A stretch of DNA of 64,000 nucleotides from Circinella minor (taxonomy: Eukaryota; Mucoromycota; Mucoromycetes; Mucorales; Lichtheimiaceae): NCBI GenBank assembly GCA_016758965.1, contig JAEPRB010000016.1, forward strand, positions 1 through 64,000, in the 5' to 3' direction. The notes beneath the pieces were generated by a model that was given only the letters and a program-made list of their open reading frames with translations, searched no databases and had not been told where the DNA came from. Both the position numbers and the translations under genes were made by a program. Of this stretch, positions 13,780-27,961 are shown one piece after another. The first letter of the stretch is position 1, and every line of letters begins with the position of its first letter.

Positions 13780-14493
13780 AACTTGGAATTAATAATAAAT
13801 GAATATTAATGACGATAATGATAATTAAAAAAACCCGATTTTTATGACGTTACACAAAGCCAAGTTGTAATTTTTTTTGTTGCGGAATGTTAATAAACCA
13901 TTTATTATATTAGAATAATTATTATTTTATAATAATAATAAACTCCACATGTTCCATTTCCCTAACTCCAAAAAAAAAACCCCATGGATTTCATTAAGAA
14001 AAAAAAACGTGGAGAAGATGTCTGTGTGTCATGAATTTTTTTTATAAATGAAAAAGGGGGGGAATATATAATTAAAGAGGTTTAGTGGAGAAGAAGGAGG
14101 TTTTGTTTTATCCATTTATTACCATTGGCATTATTAAAAATAAGTAAGAGAGTGTGTGTAATGTCAAAAATATGTTGTGTTTGTAATCCAAAAAAAAAAG
14201 ACCTATTTTTAACAACATTACACAGGCGGTCTTTTTTTTTCTTTTATAGCAGTAACATATTTAGATTTTTTTTTGTATGGCGATCCGAGACAGGGCTCTC
14301 TAAAGTTCCTCTTTTTGGTTACCCAGTTCGAACCATATTCTCCCCTTCTCTTGCCTCTCTCTCTCTCTCTCTCTTTCTCTCTACCCTCACACCCTCTCTC
14401 CTTTCCCTCTATCTCTTGTCTCTTAATTTTTTTTCACCCCTTTTCCTCTCTTTCTCTCTCTTTCGTTTTTATTATTATTATTTTTTTATAATT
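13780..14493. other. YAK1-SKN7 intergenic region
   Basis: Holds the YAK1 3' end and the SKN7 leader. The last 150 bases before the ATG are a CT-rich tract (14,340-14,470), typical of fungal transcription start regions. No gene seen. Confidence 0.65.
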
Positions 14494-17140
14494 ATGCTTG
14501 ATCCAACATTACCTGATCCCTCGGCTAGTTCAACTACGATACCAACAACAACGACAAAAACTGTAACTAAGAAAGGAAATCAGCAAGGAGGTACCGGCAT
14601 TCCGGATTTTGTCAAGAAATTGTTTTGGTAAGAAAAAAAAAAAAACTCATTGTGTAATGAGTTAAAAAAAAAGAGAAAGGAAGAAAGAAGACAAGAAAAA
14701 TGTTATCAAATAAATGTTACTATGACAACCAACGTAGCAACCAACCAAAAAAAAAAAAAAAAGACCCGTATAAAATGATAGATACATTTATACATATAAA
14801 GAGACGGGGTGGGTGAAAGGGGTTTTTGACAAGTATAATCGATCGTTTTATTTTTATTAACAACTATTCTTTATTTTTAATCATTTTTGTATCCTTAATT
14901 AGTATGCTGGAAGAATGTATTTATCCACATATATTTTCATGGAGTGCTAAAGGAGATACGTTTGTCGTTAAAGATCCAAGTGAATTTGCTAAAGTGATTT
15001 TACCAAGTCATTTTAAACATTCCAATTTCTCCAGTTTTGTACGGCAACTTAATAAGTATGATTTTCATAAAGTTCGAAATCCAGATGATCGACGACGTCG
15101 AGTTTATGGTGATCAGGTAAAAAAAAAAAATTCTCATTATCCAATATGAAAAAAAAAAATGAAAGGAATGAAAAAATCCATTGTTAAATTTTTTTTTGTT
15201 CGCTCGTTCATCTTTTTCTCATTTATTACCATCTTCGTCTCTCGAACCCCCTCCCCTCCTTCTTCATATTTAAATGATTATATACATCTTTTCTAAATCA
15301 TATTTTCATTTTAATAATAATAATAATAATAAAAGGCTTGGGAATTCCAACATCCAAATTTCAAGTATAACCGAAAAGATCTCCTAGAGGGTATCAAGGT
15401 AAACGAAAAAAAAAAGAATGATTAGTCTAGAACCTTTTTAATTTTTTTTAGTATCTCTTTCTTTTTGATTATTTTATTCAAGTCTAACTCTTTTATTCCT
15501 TCCTCATCTCCCTTCCCCTTCTTTCCAACCCCCTCTTTTTTCCTTTTTCTTTCACCTCCTTATGAACAAACAAACACAACATACACATACATTTTATTTG
15601 TTTTTTTATTTTTAAAAAAAAATATAGAGAAAAGCAACTGGAAAAGCAGCAGCTGCAGCACGTGCGGCTAATAATAATGATACATCGATCGATGGATCTG
15701 ATACTCATCGTCACTCTAATCTATCTTCTTCATCATTATCATCTTCAAATTGTACAAAAAATGAACTTAAGGAAATGACAATTAAACTTCAAGAACAAAT
15801 TCAAAAAATTCAAGAGAGTCAGACAAAAATGAGTAGTCATATGCAATTGTGTGATACGAAATATAATGCTATAGTGGAAGCTGTAGACCGATTTCGAAAT
15901 AATATGGCTGCTCAAGAAACTTTAATGCGAGATATTATGCAACATTTAATGACTCCAATAACAACAACAGCATCTTCTACTTCAAATGGTAAATAGTTAT
16001 TACTGATATATATATAAGAGGACATCCAAAAAAGATTGATATACATTTATATATATTTATATATATATAGATAATAATAGTGAAAGTCCTCCACCTGAAA
16101 TGCAAAAGTTATTACAAACATATAATGAAGTGTCACGAGCAAACACAGATCAAATGAACCGAATATCAAAACTTGTAGAACATATGCAAAATGATAGTGT
16201 AATAACTATGTCATCTATAACAACCTCAGCTACTACTACAACAGCTGCTACAACAATACCATCCATGGGCCCACTGGCACCTTTTAATTTCGCAATTCAT
16301 AATAATACTAATAATACTCCTACTACTAATAATAATATTACTACAACATCACTTAATAATTCACATCAACAACAACATTCGTATATGCCCCCTTATCCTG
16401 TAACGACAACGACTCCACAACAAACTTCAATTCCTCCATCTATGCCATTAAAAGTTGCCATGTCATCTCCTTCATTACGACGAAAATCAAATATTCCTGG
16501 TTGGTCAATACCCCCACGTGTGTTGTTAGTTGATGATGATTTAATCTTTCGACGTTTATCCACCAAATTGCTACAAGTAGCAGGCTGTACAATTGATGTT
16601 GCAGCTGATGGTTTGGAAGCAATTACAAAACTTGGATCTGGTTCCTACGATATTGTCTTGATGGTAAAAAATAAATGCATTCTTTTTAAATTATCAACAA
16701 TTACAAAACATTCGATTATTAAATAATGAATAAATTATAGGATATCATGATGCCAAAATTGGATGGCATTTCAGCTACACGAAATATTCGACAATATGAT
16801 ACATGGACACCTATTATTTCAATGACATCAAATACAACAGATCGTGATGTTCAAGAATATATTTTAAGTGGTATGACAGATGTATTACCTAAACCATTGG
16901 ATCAACGAACATTACGTAAATTATTGGAACGTTATTGTGCTCATTTAAAAGCAGTTCGTCAAGGTTATTATGGTAATAATAATGTCATTGAAGGTGCTCA
17001 AATTACAGATATTATTGAAAATAATGAAAAAGGAAAACAACCTATGATTGCGACACCGCCTGTAATAATATCAACATCATCATTTCTTGATTCTATGCAA
17101 ACAGATACTATTCAATTAGATCAACATCAACAACAAAATC

Positions 17141-17171
<31 letters not shown>

Positions 17172-17319
17172 TGACCAAGATAATTCAAATCATCGATGGC
17201 AAGTTTTTGTAAATAATTCACATTTTATTCCTCCAACATCTCAACCCACTGGACAAATTGAAGATGATGAAGTAACTCGTGTATGGAAAAAAGCTAAATT
17301 ATCTTCTAATGATGATTAA
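14494..17319 (+). CDS. SKN7: SKN7-type transcription factor (HSF DNA-binding domain plus response-regulator receiver)
   Basis: Exons 14494-14627, 14903-15116, 15336-15398, 15628-15988, 16071-16663, 16741-17319; 647 residues. The HSF-type winged helix spans roughly residues 38-137 with [40 protein letters not shown] and [14 protein letters not shown] coiled coil (about residues 180-260) follows, then a Thr/Asn/Gln-rich linker. The receiver domain begins at RVLLVDDD (acidic pair) and contains [10 protein letters not shown]. The phospho-acceptor Asp is the first codon of exon 6. MTSN and PKPL supply the conserved Thr/Ser and Lys. A poly-Gln tract lies near the C-terminus. This architecture is diagnostic of Skn7/Prr1, the nuclear end of the osmotic and oxidative-stress phosphorelay. 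All receiver residues are present, so it should be phospho-regulated. Confidence 0.95.
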
Positions 17320-17772
17320 AAAAACCTTCTTAAAAGTATTCCCATTATTATATTTGTTAGTGTTTTTTTTTACATGTTATTATATGTGGAAATTTGTGTA
17401 TATATTATTATTACTACTATTTAGTATCAAAATCGTACTTTTAGTTGCTTCTTCTTTTATATATATGATATATGATATATAATATTATGGTTGCTTTTTA
17501 TATTTTGTTGTTGTCTTTTTTTTTTTGCTGTTCACTAATATGAAAAATTCATACAGCGCTTACCAACTTTTTTTTTTTTTTACTTTTTTTGGTTCTGCAT
17601 CAAGAAAAATCTCGAGGGCGCACATACACATACAGATACACAAACTACTCTCTCTTTCTTTTCTTTTTCCTTCTTTCTTTCCCTTTCGTCCCTTGTTTTC
17701 TCTTTTCCTCTCTCACCCCCTTTTTTTTAATAATATTTAAATACAACAACCCAATAACATAAACAATATCGA
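17320..17772. other. SKN7-MCM1 intergenic region
   Basis: T-rich sequence with a CT-rich block (17,640-17,720) just before the MADS-box gene start. No gene recognised. Confidence 0.65.
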
Positions 17773-18799
17773 ATGTCCAATTCAAATTCAAATCTAATGA
17801 TTGCACCATTATCATCGTCAGGTATATAAAATACTCTTTATTTTTTTTTACCCCATTAAAAATAAAAGTATACTTATTATTTTTTTTTGAATTTGTATAA
17901 TTAAACTTAGGAGGAACACAACAACAACAACAACAACAACAAGGACAACCTACACAACAACAACAACAACAACAGTCAGCAAGTGCTATTGTATTTGACG
18001 ACGGACAAGGCGATGATGAAGACGAAGAATCCAAATCACCTTCACAACCTAATAAGAATAAACATGCAGGTCGACGCAAGATTAAAATTGAATACATTAC
18101 TGATAAAACACGTCGACACATTACTTTTTCAAAACGTAAAGCCGGTATTATGAAAAAGGTAACTTTTTTTCTTTTTTTATATATATTCTTATTTAAAAAA
18201 GTTTATAACTTTTTTTTTTTTTGTGTTTCTTTGTCCTTTTTTTGTGTGTATAATTTTCATTATTTTCTATGTGTATTTTTTTTTCCTCTTTCCCCTTTTC
18301 TCTCTCTCTCTCTCGTTTCCCTTTTTTTTTCTTAGCCAAAATAAACCCCTTTTTCTCCTTTTATATAAAATTTATGTGTATACTAAAATAATAGTAATAA
18401 TTTCTATATGTATTTTTTAGGCATATGAATTAAGTACATTAACTGGTACTCAAGTATTATTACTTGTAGTATCTGAAACAGGTCTTGTCTATACATTTAC
18501 AACACCAAAGTTACAACCTTTGGTAACGAAACCAGAAGGAAAGAATTTAATTCAAGCTTGTTTAAATGCTCAAGATTCTCCAGCTGAACAACAATCTTCT
18601 CCTTATGTATGTATATGTATTTTCATTCTTTTTTTTTTCTCAAAAAAAAAACAAACAAACAAACAAATTACCATTGCTACCTTCCCAACCCATTTTATTA
18701 ACTTATTTAATAATTAATAGATATAATGATAATGTTTAATGTTTCAATGATGTTATACAGATTGGGGAGGAATTTTCGTCAGGGATGCCACCGCATTAA
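17773..18799 (+). CDS. MCM1: MCM1/SRF-like MADS-box transcription factor
   Basis: Exons 17773-17821, 17911-18158, 18421-18606, 18761-18799; 173 residues. A Gln-rich N-terminus and an acidic patch (DDGQGDDEDEE) precede the MADS box. The box reads GRRKIKIEYITDKTRRHITF, then SKRKAGIMKKAYELSTLTGT and a segment ending in a TFTTPKLQPLV-type beta strand. KIEYI and SKRK place it in type I (SRF/MCM1/ARG80), not MEF2. The protein ends soon after the SAM-like extension, giving a compact MCM1. The model includes a tiny final exon (13 codons) with a clean TTATACAG acceptor. MCM1-type factors act in the nucleus on CArG-like boxes with partner proteins in mating-type, cell-cycle and wall genes. Confidence 0.9.
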
Positions 18800-20184
18800 G
18801 ATTATACAATTATATATATTATATATATAGCATATCTACGAAAAAAGAAGAACCCCCAAACGCATTATATTACAACAACCAAAACAAAAAACATTTCATA
18901 TTATATATATATATATATTAACGACAACGACCAAAATGATGATGATGAATAGTAAAATAACAAACAACTAAAACAAAAAAAAAACAAAAAACAAAAAAGC
19001 AAAAATCATCTCTTCTTTTATCTTTTAAAATCAACAAAGCATTCTTATTTTATACCTCTTCGTTTTCTCTCTCTTTTTTTTTTCTTCTTTCAACGTGTTT
19101 TCTATTGTTATATTTTTCTATTGTTATATTTTTCTTTGTTCCCTCTTTTTTTATCTATTTTTTTTTGCAGAGCTGATGTAGTTTGATGTCAATCTAAATA
19201 TATATATATAAGCAAGAATAACAATACATTTTCATTTAATTGAAAAAGATGGTAATACATTGTGGAAGAAAAGTATTGTAAAAAAAAAAAGTTGTTGTCA
19301 TGTGATATAGTGTCATCATTTTTTTTCTTTTAAAATTTTAACCATACAAATCCTTTCTTTATAATAATAATCATTAGAATTACATATTTTCATGTATGTT
19401 AATGGTTTAGAAAACAGAAGCAAACTATAACAATACAGATGGTATCATTATTTGTCATACATGCATTAATTACATGGAGATTAAATTATTATTTGACCAT
19501 CACTTTCTTTTTTTGCACGCATCATCTATATCATGAAATATTTAGATTTAGAATTAAATCCTTGTTCTCTATATATATTGAAATATTGATCAGTATATTT
19601 TAAGGGAACATTCTCATTTATATGAAAAAAAAGTTTATTTAAGTCGACAACAACAGGGGAAGTAATAATAACTTTAATTTAATTCCTTTTTTTTTTATTT
19701 TTTGATCTTTTTTTTCCTCCCCCCCTTAATATTCTATAACCGATAGATTGGATAAGAGGGACCTTTTTTATAAACTGTTATATGCAAAAGACGATCACAA
19801 ATGTAAATCATTCTCCTTTTTTTTAATTTTATTAAAAATTGTTCCCGTTGTTGTTGTACTTCTTTCATTTATTTTTGATAATAATAGAGATTATACGATA
19901 CTACTTGTTAACTAATAACCAAGCAACAAGTGAATTACCATGGCAATTATTAGTTTCTAGGTAAAAAAAAAAAAATTACTTTATGTAAATCAAAAAAGAA
20001 CCTGCAGGGACATTCAAAATTTTCTTTTTTTGGAAATACATTCATTATTATTATGCTTCTTCAAATTATTGCACTCTAAAATAGTGAAAAAAAAAAAAAC
20101 CATTTTTTCCCCTTCCCCTTCTCCCCTTTTTCTTGCCAATCCTTAAATATTTTTTTATTTTTGTTAATAATTCCCAAATTTAAA
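18800..20184. other. Intergenic region between MCM1 and CDC23 homologues
   Basis: MCM1 3' region, AT-rich spacer and the CDC23 promoter, with T/C-rich tracts at about 20,100-20,160 before the ATG. No open frame of interest and no structured RNA that I can support. Confidence 0.6.
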
Positions 20185-22786
20185 ATGTCGGAAACGTATC
20201 GACCTATTCGAGAATTAAATGTTGGTGATATTGACGCGTTTCGATCTCAATTAAGACAATCTATTCTTATTTGTCGTGAACGTTGTTTAACCTTGTCCGC
20301 TCAATGGTTAATATTTATAGCGTGTTTAGCATAATGAGGGAGGGGGAAAGAAAAAAAAAGAGATAAATTTTACAAATAATAATAGTAATAATAAGTAATA
20401 TTCATTTATATTAGGGCAACAGAGATTCTTGATGGAATTACAACAAAAGAAGAAGAACAACAACAAGAAGAAATACCTATTATTTCAGAAACAACACTTA
20501 TTTGTACTGATTATGAATCGTCTTTACCTTCTCTTACAGAAAAAGAACATTGCAAATATCAATATGCCAGAGCATTATTTAGAATGCAACAATATGATAA
20601 CGTTGCTTTTATATTAAAAGATTATACAGCACCAAGACTTTTATTTTTACGACTTTATGCAAAATATCTGGTAAGAAAAAAAAAAGACACACATACACAA
20701 ATTTTTTTTTTCGGATCAATATATACATATAATTTTAATCATTAATTAAAGGCAGCAGAAAAACGTAAAAATGAACGAATTCAAGATATGTTTGGTAAAC
20801 ATAAAAATAAGTTTTATGATTTTAGAAGAAATTAAGCTAATATATTCTATATAGATGTTATTTCTGATAATTCACATTCAAAAAATGTGGATGAATTAGA
20901 TACTATTTATCAAGAATTAAAACAATTTCAAGAAGATAAATTGGATGCTTTTAATCTTTATTTGTAAATATGATTATATCTGTGTGGAGATAAAAGGGAT
21001 TTCCATGAGTTGAGTTTACTAATATATATATATTAAATAGATATGGGATGTTATTAAGAAAAAAAGAATTAAATGATCAAGCTGCTACAATATTATTATC
21101 TTCTTTAAAAAAATATGAATATAATTGGTCTGCATGGATGGAATTAGGTGCTCTTGTTACAAGTAAAAAACAGGTAAATCTTTTATAATATATTATATAT
21201 ACTAAAAAATATGAACAATAATTAAAGTTATTATTATTATTCTTATTTTAGTTTCATGATCTTGAACAAGTATTAAATGAACGAATGCCAAAAAGTATTA
21301 TAAAAAACTTTTTTTTTGCTCGTAGAGCTTTAGAAATAAATTTATCTCAAGAAACATTTTGGAACTTTATGACACCATTACAATTTCATTTTCAAAATAG
21401 TATTTATGTTAAATCACAATTAGCAACAGCGTATTATGATTGGTTTGGTATGTTGAGGCCTCAAGTGATACCGAAAATGAATCTCTCTTTTTTTTTCAAT
21501 TATTTAAATTTGACATATATAAACAATATTATTTTATAGAATATAATGAAGCAGAAGCATTATTTGATCAAATACGTCAAGAAAATCCTTGTCGATTAGA
21601 AGATATGGATATTTATTCAAATTTATTATATCTTCAAGGTTCACGTATGAAATTAAGTGTTCTTGCTCATCAATGTACACGTATCGATAAATATCGACCT
21701 GAAACATGTTGTATAGTAGGTAAAGTTTTTTATCATGAAAAATAACTAAAAATAAAAGAATTATTTTGATATAATATTATAACTTATATATATATATTAA
21801 GCCAATTATCATAGTGCAAGAGGGGAAATTAAAGAATCCGTTGAATATTTTAAACGTGCATTAGCTTTAGATCGAGATTATCATCTTGCATGGACATTAT
21901 TAGGACATGATTATATTGAATTAAAAAATATGCATTCAGCTATTGAATGTTATCGTCGAGCTATTGGTAATTCTTTAAAGTAAATTTATAGAGAAATATC
22001 TTTTTTTTTTTTTTTGCTAATCTATATGTATTACATATATATATAGATGTAAATAGTCGAGATTATCGAGCATGGTATGGACTTGGTCAAGCATATGAAA
22101 TTCTTGGTTTACCATTTTATGCAACTCATTATTATCAAAAAACGACAGAATTAAGGTAAAATAAAAAGAGAATAATAAAGAGAGAGAGAGAGAGAACGTT
22201 ATTTTAATTTATTCTTTTATATATAAAGACCAAATGATGCACGTATGTGGAAAGCATTAGGTGCTTGTTATGCTCTTTTACAAAGAGATCGAGAAGCAAT
22301 TAAATGGTATAAAAGAGCAGCTGAATGTGATCCTGAAGGAAAACATCGAATCATGATTCAATTGGCTAGAACATATGATAAACTAGGAGAAACTAATGTA
22401 GCAGCAGATTATTATCGTCGAGCACTTGATCGATATGTAGAAGAAAATGTAACTATTTTTTATAAAAAAAAAAGAAGGAGAGAAAGAAGGAAACAGGCAC
22501 TGAGAATAATAATATATATAGCAGGAAACAGAAGAAATTGCAGAAGCAGGATTATTTCTTGCTAGATATCATTTGGAAAAATCAGAATGGATTGAAGCAG
22601 AAGAATATGCTACAGCAGCATTGGATTATAACTTTCCAGTAAATATCTTTTTCTTTTCTTGATAGAAAAAAAGTTTATATTATATTAACTTTATTTTTTC
22701 TATTATATTAGTATTATGAAGATGGTAAATCTGTTTTAGAAGAAATTAGAGCAAGAAGAACATATGAAACAATTAATTCTTCATAA
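20185..22786 (+). CDS. CDC23: Anaphase-promoting complex subunit 8 (Cdc23), TPR protein
   Basis: Twelve exons: 20185-20306, 20415-20670, 20752-20794, 20855-20963, 21041-21173, 21252-21447, 21540-21719, 21802-21966, 22047-22155, 22229-22448, 22525-22638, 22712-22786; 573 residues, in the usual range. The N-terminus resembles the APC8 N-domain. Blocks such as [12 protein letters not shown] and [16 protein letters not shown] follow. The C-terminal half is a run of tetratricopeptide repeats with the APC8 signatures [62 protein letters not shown] and [10 protein letters not shown]. Cdc23 is a structural TPR subunit of the APC/C ubiquitin ligase that drives anaphase. No catalytic residues are expected. 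The exon structure is intact. Confidence 0.92.
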
Positions 22787-24549
22787 TAAAAAAAACATAA
22801 TTATTTTGTTTCCTTGAGTGGGAAAGGGTTAAAAATGATTTGGAAAAGACAGCATCCTTTGGTTCTGCCTTCCTTTTTGGTTTCGAGCTTTTTTGTCAAG
22901 AATTTAATAATTTTTGAACATCAAAAAACAGCACTATCCTGCTTCTATAAAAATCGGGCTTTGTTTCTCTGCCCATTATACAAGTTCAACTTGTCCGTTA
23001 CTATTTTGCATGCCTTTATAAATAATATTTACATATATAGATAGTGTTTGACACGTGATACAGTATTGATGGTCGTGGTAATATAGGAGTGTTTATCAAT
23101 TAAAGTTTCAGTCGTTAAAAGAAAACAAAGACATATTCTTGTCAGACTACGTGGTCTACAATAACAAACTTGATTCAAGACTGAATTTTGAAATTCCTTT
23201 GCTTTGAGGTCAAAAGTCCAGTGGTCGAAATCCAGGCCAGATAATGATGGACACACTTATTTCTTCATGGTGTAAATGATCCTGTGGTTGTGGGTGGTCT
23301 TATTCATGGTAATTTTATATTGTTATTTTTATTCGTCCTATCAGATTTTATAACTGACTTTTTATCTCACATTCAATACGGATTTAGGTATAGAAGTCCA
23401 ATTTTTAAAATAATTCTAGGAGGTTCAGGATTGTATTTGATGGTAGAAATTGCGTCCCTGAATCTTATACGGGGAACCTTCTGGCATAGTATTATTGGAA
23501 AGATTCGAACAGATGAAAATATAAGGTGCATACATTCTAGAATCGAAATTTTTTTTTGTCTATTTTCAATGGCCTATTAATAAACACATCTAAATCCACA
23601 ATGAAAACTAACCCACAAAAAGGAAAGCTATAACTATGGTGAACAATGTTTGTCGATTAGTTTGTTTGGTTTTTCATAAAAAGAAATTTTTCTTTGAGGC
23701 TCAAAGTTGGTAGGTGCTTTTTAACTTTGGGTGGAGTTATTATATGCTCGAAGCAAAGTTTAAACAACACTCACAAATCTAGATAAACTAACGGGTAAAT
23801 AGGCTACCCTAGATAGATAAGTGTGTATTATTTAGGCGAATTATTTACAAGAAAGCATTCATAGGTTTTTGAATAAGGTATACCAAGACAGAAAAATAAA
23901 AGGTCGTCAGAGTGACAATGAATACATCACTTATCTACGACCAGCATGTGCGCAGCACCTCATTTGCAAGAAACTCTTTCAAAAAAACCAAAAGAGGGAG
24001 ATAAAGAAGACTAACTGTGCGCGAAAAAAAAAACAATACTCTACATACATCATTTTTACTACGTACATGAAGGCATTCATAAATTTTGTATTCATATCTT
24101 ATCCCAAATCCCATGTAAAGATTATATTTTAGCTTGTACGTGACCTAATATTAAATATAAACATAAATATTACATATTAATATCCTTGTTATTCCTTTAT
24201 TTTATAATACATGTCTTTTTTTTTTTTTTTTGGCTTTGTGATTTTAGCGAATGGTACTAGTGGTCGTTTAGTGGGTTCTAGGTAGGGAGGAACAAGATGT
24301 GCTATTGAAATTGCTACAATAAGTTTGGATAAGTTAATTCATTACTTCATAAAGGTACATTTACAGGATAGCAACAAAATCACAGTGACACGAATTACCT
24401 GCCTTTGGAAAGGTTACACTTACACTCTTGAAAAAAATAAAATAAAAGCATGACCCCTCTTGTGAGTTTTTTCTTACTCCAATAAATAGCGGCATAATTT
24501 CTCTTTCTCTTTTTCTTTCTTAATAATATTTTTTTTTTCTTTTTCCAAA
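22787..24549. other. Intergenic region, no gene recognised
   Basis: About 1.8 kb between CDC23 and AP-4 epsilon genes. Composition from about 22,800 to 24,450 is less AT-biased than other spacers. Several short frames occur on both strands, but none has a convincing domain, splice pattern or terminal repeat. It may be a decayed insertion; I could not prove that. Promoter sequence of the AP-4 gene (T-rich 24,470-24,545) is at the right end. Confidence 0.45.
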
Positions 24550-25430
24550 ATGGCGCGTGTACAATCTTTATTTACTACTGAATTTTTAGCATCAGGACAA
24601 ACTCCTGAATTCTATGCATTTTTAAAACGAGTAACTGAAGCAAAAAGTAAAGCGGTAAGAAAGTTTTATTTTACATTGATTGGGAAAATAAAATAGTAGT
24701 AGTTATATTAAATAATATTTCTTCTGTTTATATCCTTTTAGGAAGAACATTCTCATGTTACAAATGAACTTGACAACTTATCAAATAAAATGGGATTACC
24801 TAATGTTTCTTCAGTATGTTTGTTAAAATAGTAAAAAAAAAAAAACAGGGTTTCCTTTGCAAAAAAAAAAAAAAAAAAAATGCTTATAAAATATTATTTT
24901 ATTCAGGCACGGATGAAAGATTATTTAATACGATTAATTCATTGTTTTATATTGGGTCATAATATTGATTTTGGTATTATTTATGCAATTATGGCATCAC
25001 AAAGTGGTGAAACAGCTATTGAACGTAGAGTAGGTAAATTAATTATATATAGATAAGAGGGGGAAAAGGAGGAGAGGGGAAGGACAAGAGTTCATAAATT
25101 TATTAATGGATATAATTAAAAAGGTTATTTGGCATGTACATTATTTTTAAAAGATAATGATGATCTTGGTATTATGTTGATTAATACTTTACAAAGAGTA
25201 AGTCTATCAAAAATATAATGCATAATAATAGAATAAAAAGAATTAACTGTATAATATATTATAATATATACTAGGATTTAAAAAGTATTAACTTTTTAGA
25301 TCGATGTGCTGCTTTAAATACAATTTGTTATTTACATCATAAAGAAATGCAAACTACATTATTAGATTTTGTTATTGCTTCAATGGATTTTCCAAAGTAA
25401 GTTATTATATCTATTATTCAGTTTTGTTGA

Positions 25431-25461
<31 letters not shown>

Positions 25462-27892
25462 ATAGACAAATAGTTCGTAAAAAAGCAGCTCTTGCACTTT
25501 TTTGTATGTATCAAAGATCACCCGATTTGATGGATCGTTTAGAACCATTTTTTAGAGGAGTACTTGTAGATAAAGATCAAAGTGTTGTTTTTACTGGTTT
25601 AACTATATGGAAAGAAATTCTTTGTAAAGTAAGTTAAAATTAGATAAGGTTGAAAAAATAAAGATGGAAAAATTTAAAATTAAAATTTTATTATAATAAA
25701 TAAAAAGGATCAAGAAAAAGTAGAACATTATGAAGATTTATTATCCATTTTTTTACAAATTATGAATCAATTGATGAAAAATCAAAAACATCGATTATTT
25801 CAATATCATGGTGTACCTTCACCATGGGCACAAGTAACTTGTTTACAAATATTGAATGTCTATATTAAATATGGTGTTGGGTAAGTACGTAAAGTCTATA
25901 TATAATTTATAAATGAAATATAATAAATTTCTAACTTATTTTATTTAGATCTCAACAAGAATTATATCAACTTACAACAGAATGTTTATCTTTAGTTGAA
26001 AGAAAAGTAGATGCAGCTTATGGTAAGTAAAAAGTATTTAATAATAATATTAAGTTATAATAATTTATTCTAATAGACATCCTATTATTTAAGCTATTAT
26101 TTTGGAATGTATAAGATTATTAAATAGTATGGATACTTTATTTCTTGAAAGTATTATTTCATCAGAAGATAGAAATCCATTTCAAATATTAAATGGATTT
26201 CTTTTATCTACAAATCATAATTTAAAATATCTTGGATTACTTGGATTAGAAAAAACAGATAAAAATTTATGGTTTGAAGAATGGTGTAATGGTTTAATAT
26301 TAGTAGATGCTATTGAAATTGCTGGTGATGATAATACATTAGCATTTAAGGTTTGTATGTTCAATTTTATTCCAATAACTTTCTAATGAAACTAATAATT
26401 TATAATATATTTTAGGCATTAGAGATATTAGATCATATTATAAATGATTTTTTAATATTACATACAATTACTCCTAAATTATTAAAAGCAATAGAAAATA
26501 ATTCAGGATCTATTGTTCAAACAAAAATTGCTTACTGGTTTATGGATAAACTTAATTCATATCCTTTTTTTTTTATAATAATACGTATAAACATTAAAAG
26601 TCAAAATTGTGTATTTTTCAATTCTTAACTCTTTTTTGTCTGTATACAGAGATAATAGATTCATGGTTTTTAGAAACAACACTGTCTTTATTATCGTTAA
26701 CCAAAAAGAATCTTGATGAAGAATATATTTCATCTATATGTAAACGAATGAAAAAAGGCAAGTAAAGTAACAATAATTCCCTATCTAAAATATCCATCAT
26801 TGATAATAATTATGATTATTCTTACGTATTTGTTTTAAAGAATTCGAAGATGAAATTGAAACGACAGAACTTCGAGATATAGCTGTATCTTCATTTTATA
26901 AGATTTTAAAAAAGAATAATCAAGATCATTTATCGACTAGTTTGCTAGAACTTGCATTTTCAGTAAGTATATTAATAACTAACAAACTTGAAATCATTTT
27001 ATTAAATTATTATATATTTAATAGAGTCTAGGAGAATATACTTATCTTTGTTCTACCTGTACAGAAGCTGATGTTATGTGGCAGTTACAGAAATGGATTC
27101 TTATTCTAAAAGGTATAATAAATAATTGTTTCACTTTATGATCATTTCTTGAATAACTAATATCATTATCTAATTCTTATATTAGATGATTTTCAACATA
27201 TTCATGCTTTACAAGCAATTAAACATTGTATGACTCGATCCAAAATATGGCATTCAGATTTAAAAGATATTGCAAATACTTTTATACGATCACCTATATA
27301 TGAAAAACAAATTGTAAGAAAACTCTACCTTTTATCTTTTGGTCAAATAAACTTTTTTTGCTTATTATCTTAATTTTCTTAGATTGCACGTGAAATATTG
27401 GATATGATAGAAGATTCTCAATTTGAAAAGATGTTACAAAATACCAGTTTGATGAACTCTTTTACTGATTCTACAAAAGTAAGTAAATGAACTATTTAAT
27501 ACATTTTTTTTAAAAAAAACATGGGTTAAAATGATTTTATAATAATTTAGCTGCTTGCCAACCCAAATCGACCTCAAAAACCGAGTCAATTTATTGAAGA
27601 AAATGGTAAGTTTTTTTTATTTTTTTATGAATATCTTGTATTGAATACTAATCTTTTAAATCTATAATCATGACTTTTTAAAGTTCCAAGTTCACAACAA
27701 CTCGATGATATTACAGATATACAATCTTTTTCATCTATTAAAAGTCGTCGACAAGAAAAACAACCTATACAACGTCATCATCAACAACAACAACAACAAC
27801 AACAACGATATAACACAGAATCATTATCTTCTTCCAATAGTAGTGCTGATCGAAAAAATAATCATCCTACTACTAATACAAACATGGAGGTT

Positions 27893-27961
<69 letters not shown>

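Noticed and set aside
14275..14345. tRNA-like B-box (GTTCGAACC) upstream of SKN7
   Set aside because: No A-box at the right spacing and no cloverleaf stems; it lies in the SKN7 leader.
14125..14493. In-frame extension upstream of the SKN7 start
   Set aside because: Encodes only low-complexity Phe/Ser/Leu from a CT-rich leader; ATG at 14494 begins the conserved protein.
23029..23580. Open frames on both strands in the spacer before AP-4 epsilon that might be a transposon relic
   Set aside because: No recognisable transposase motif, terminal repeat or splice structure.
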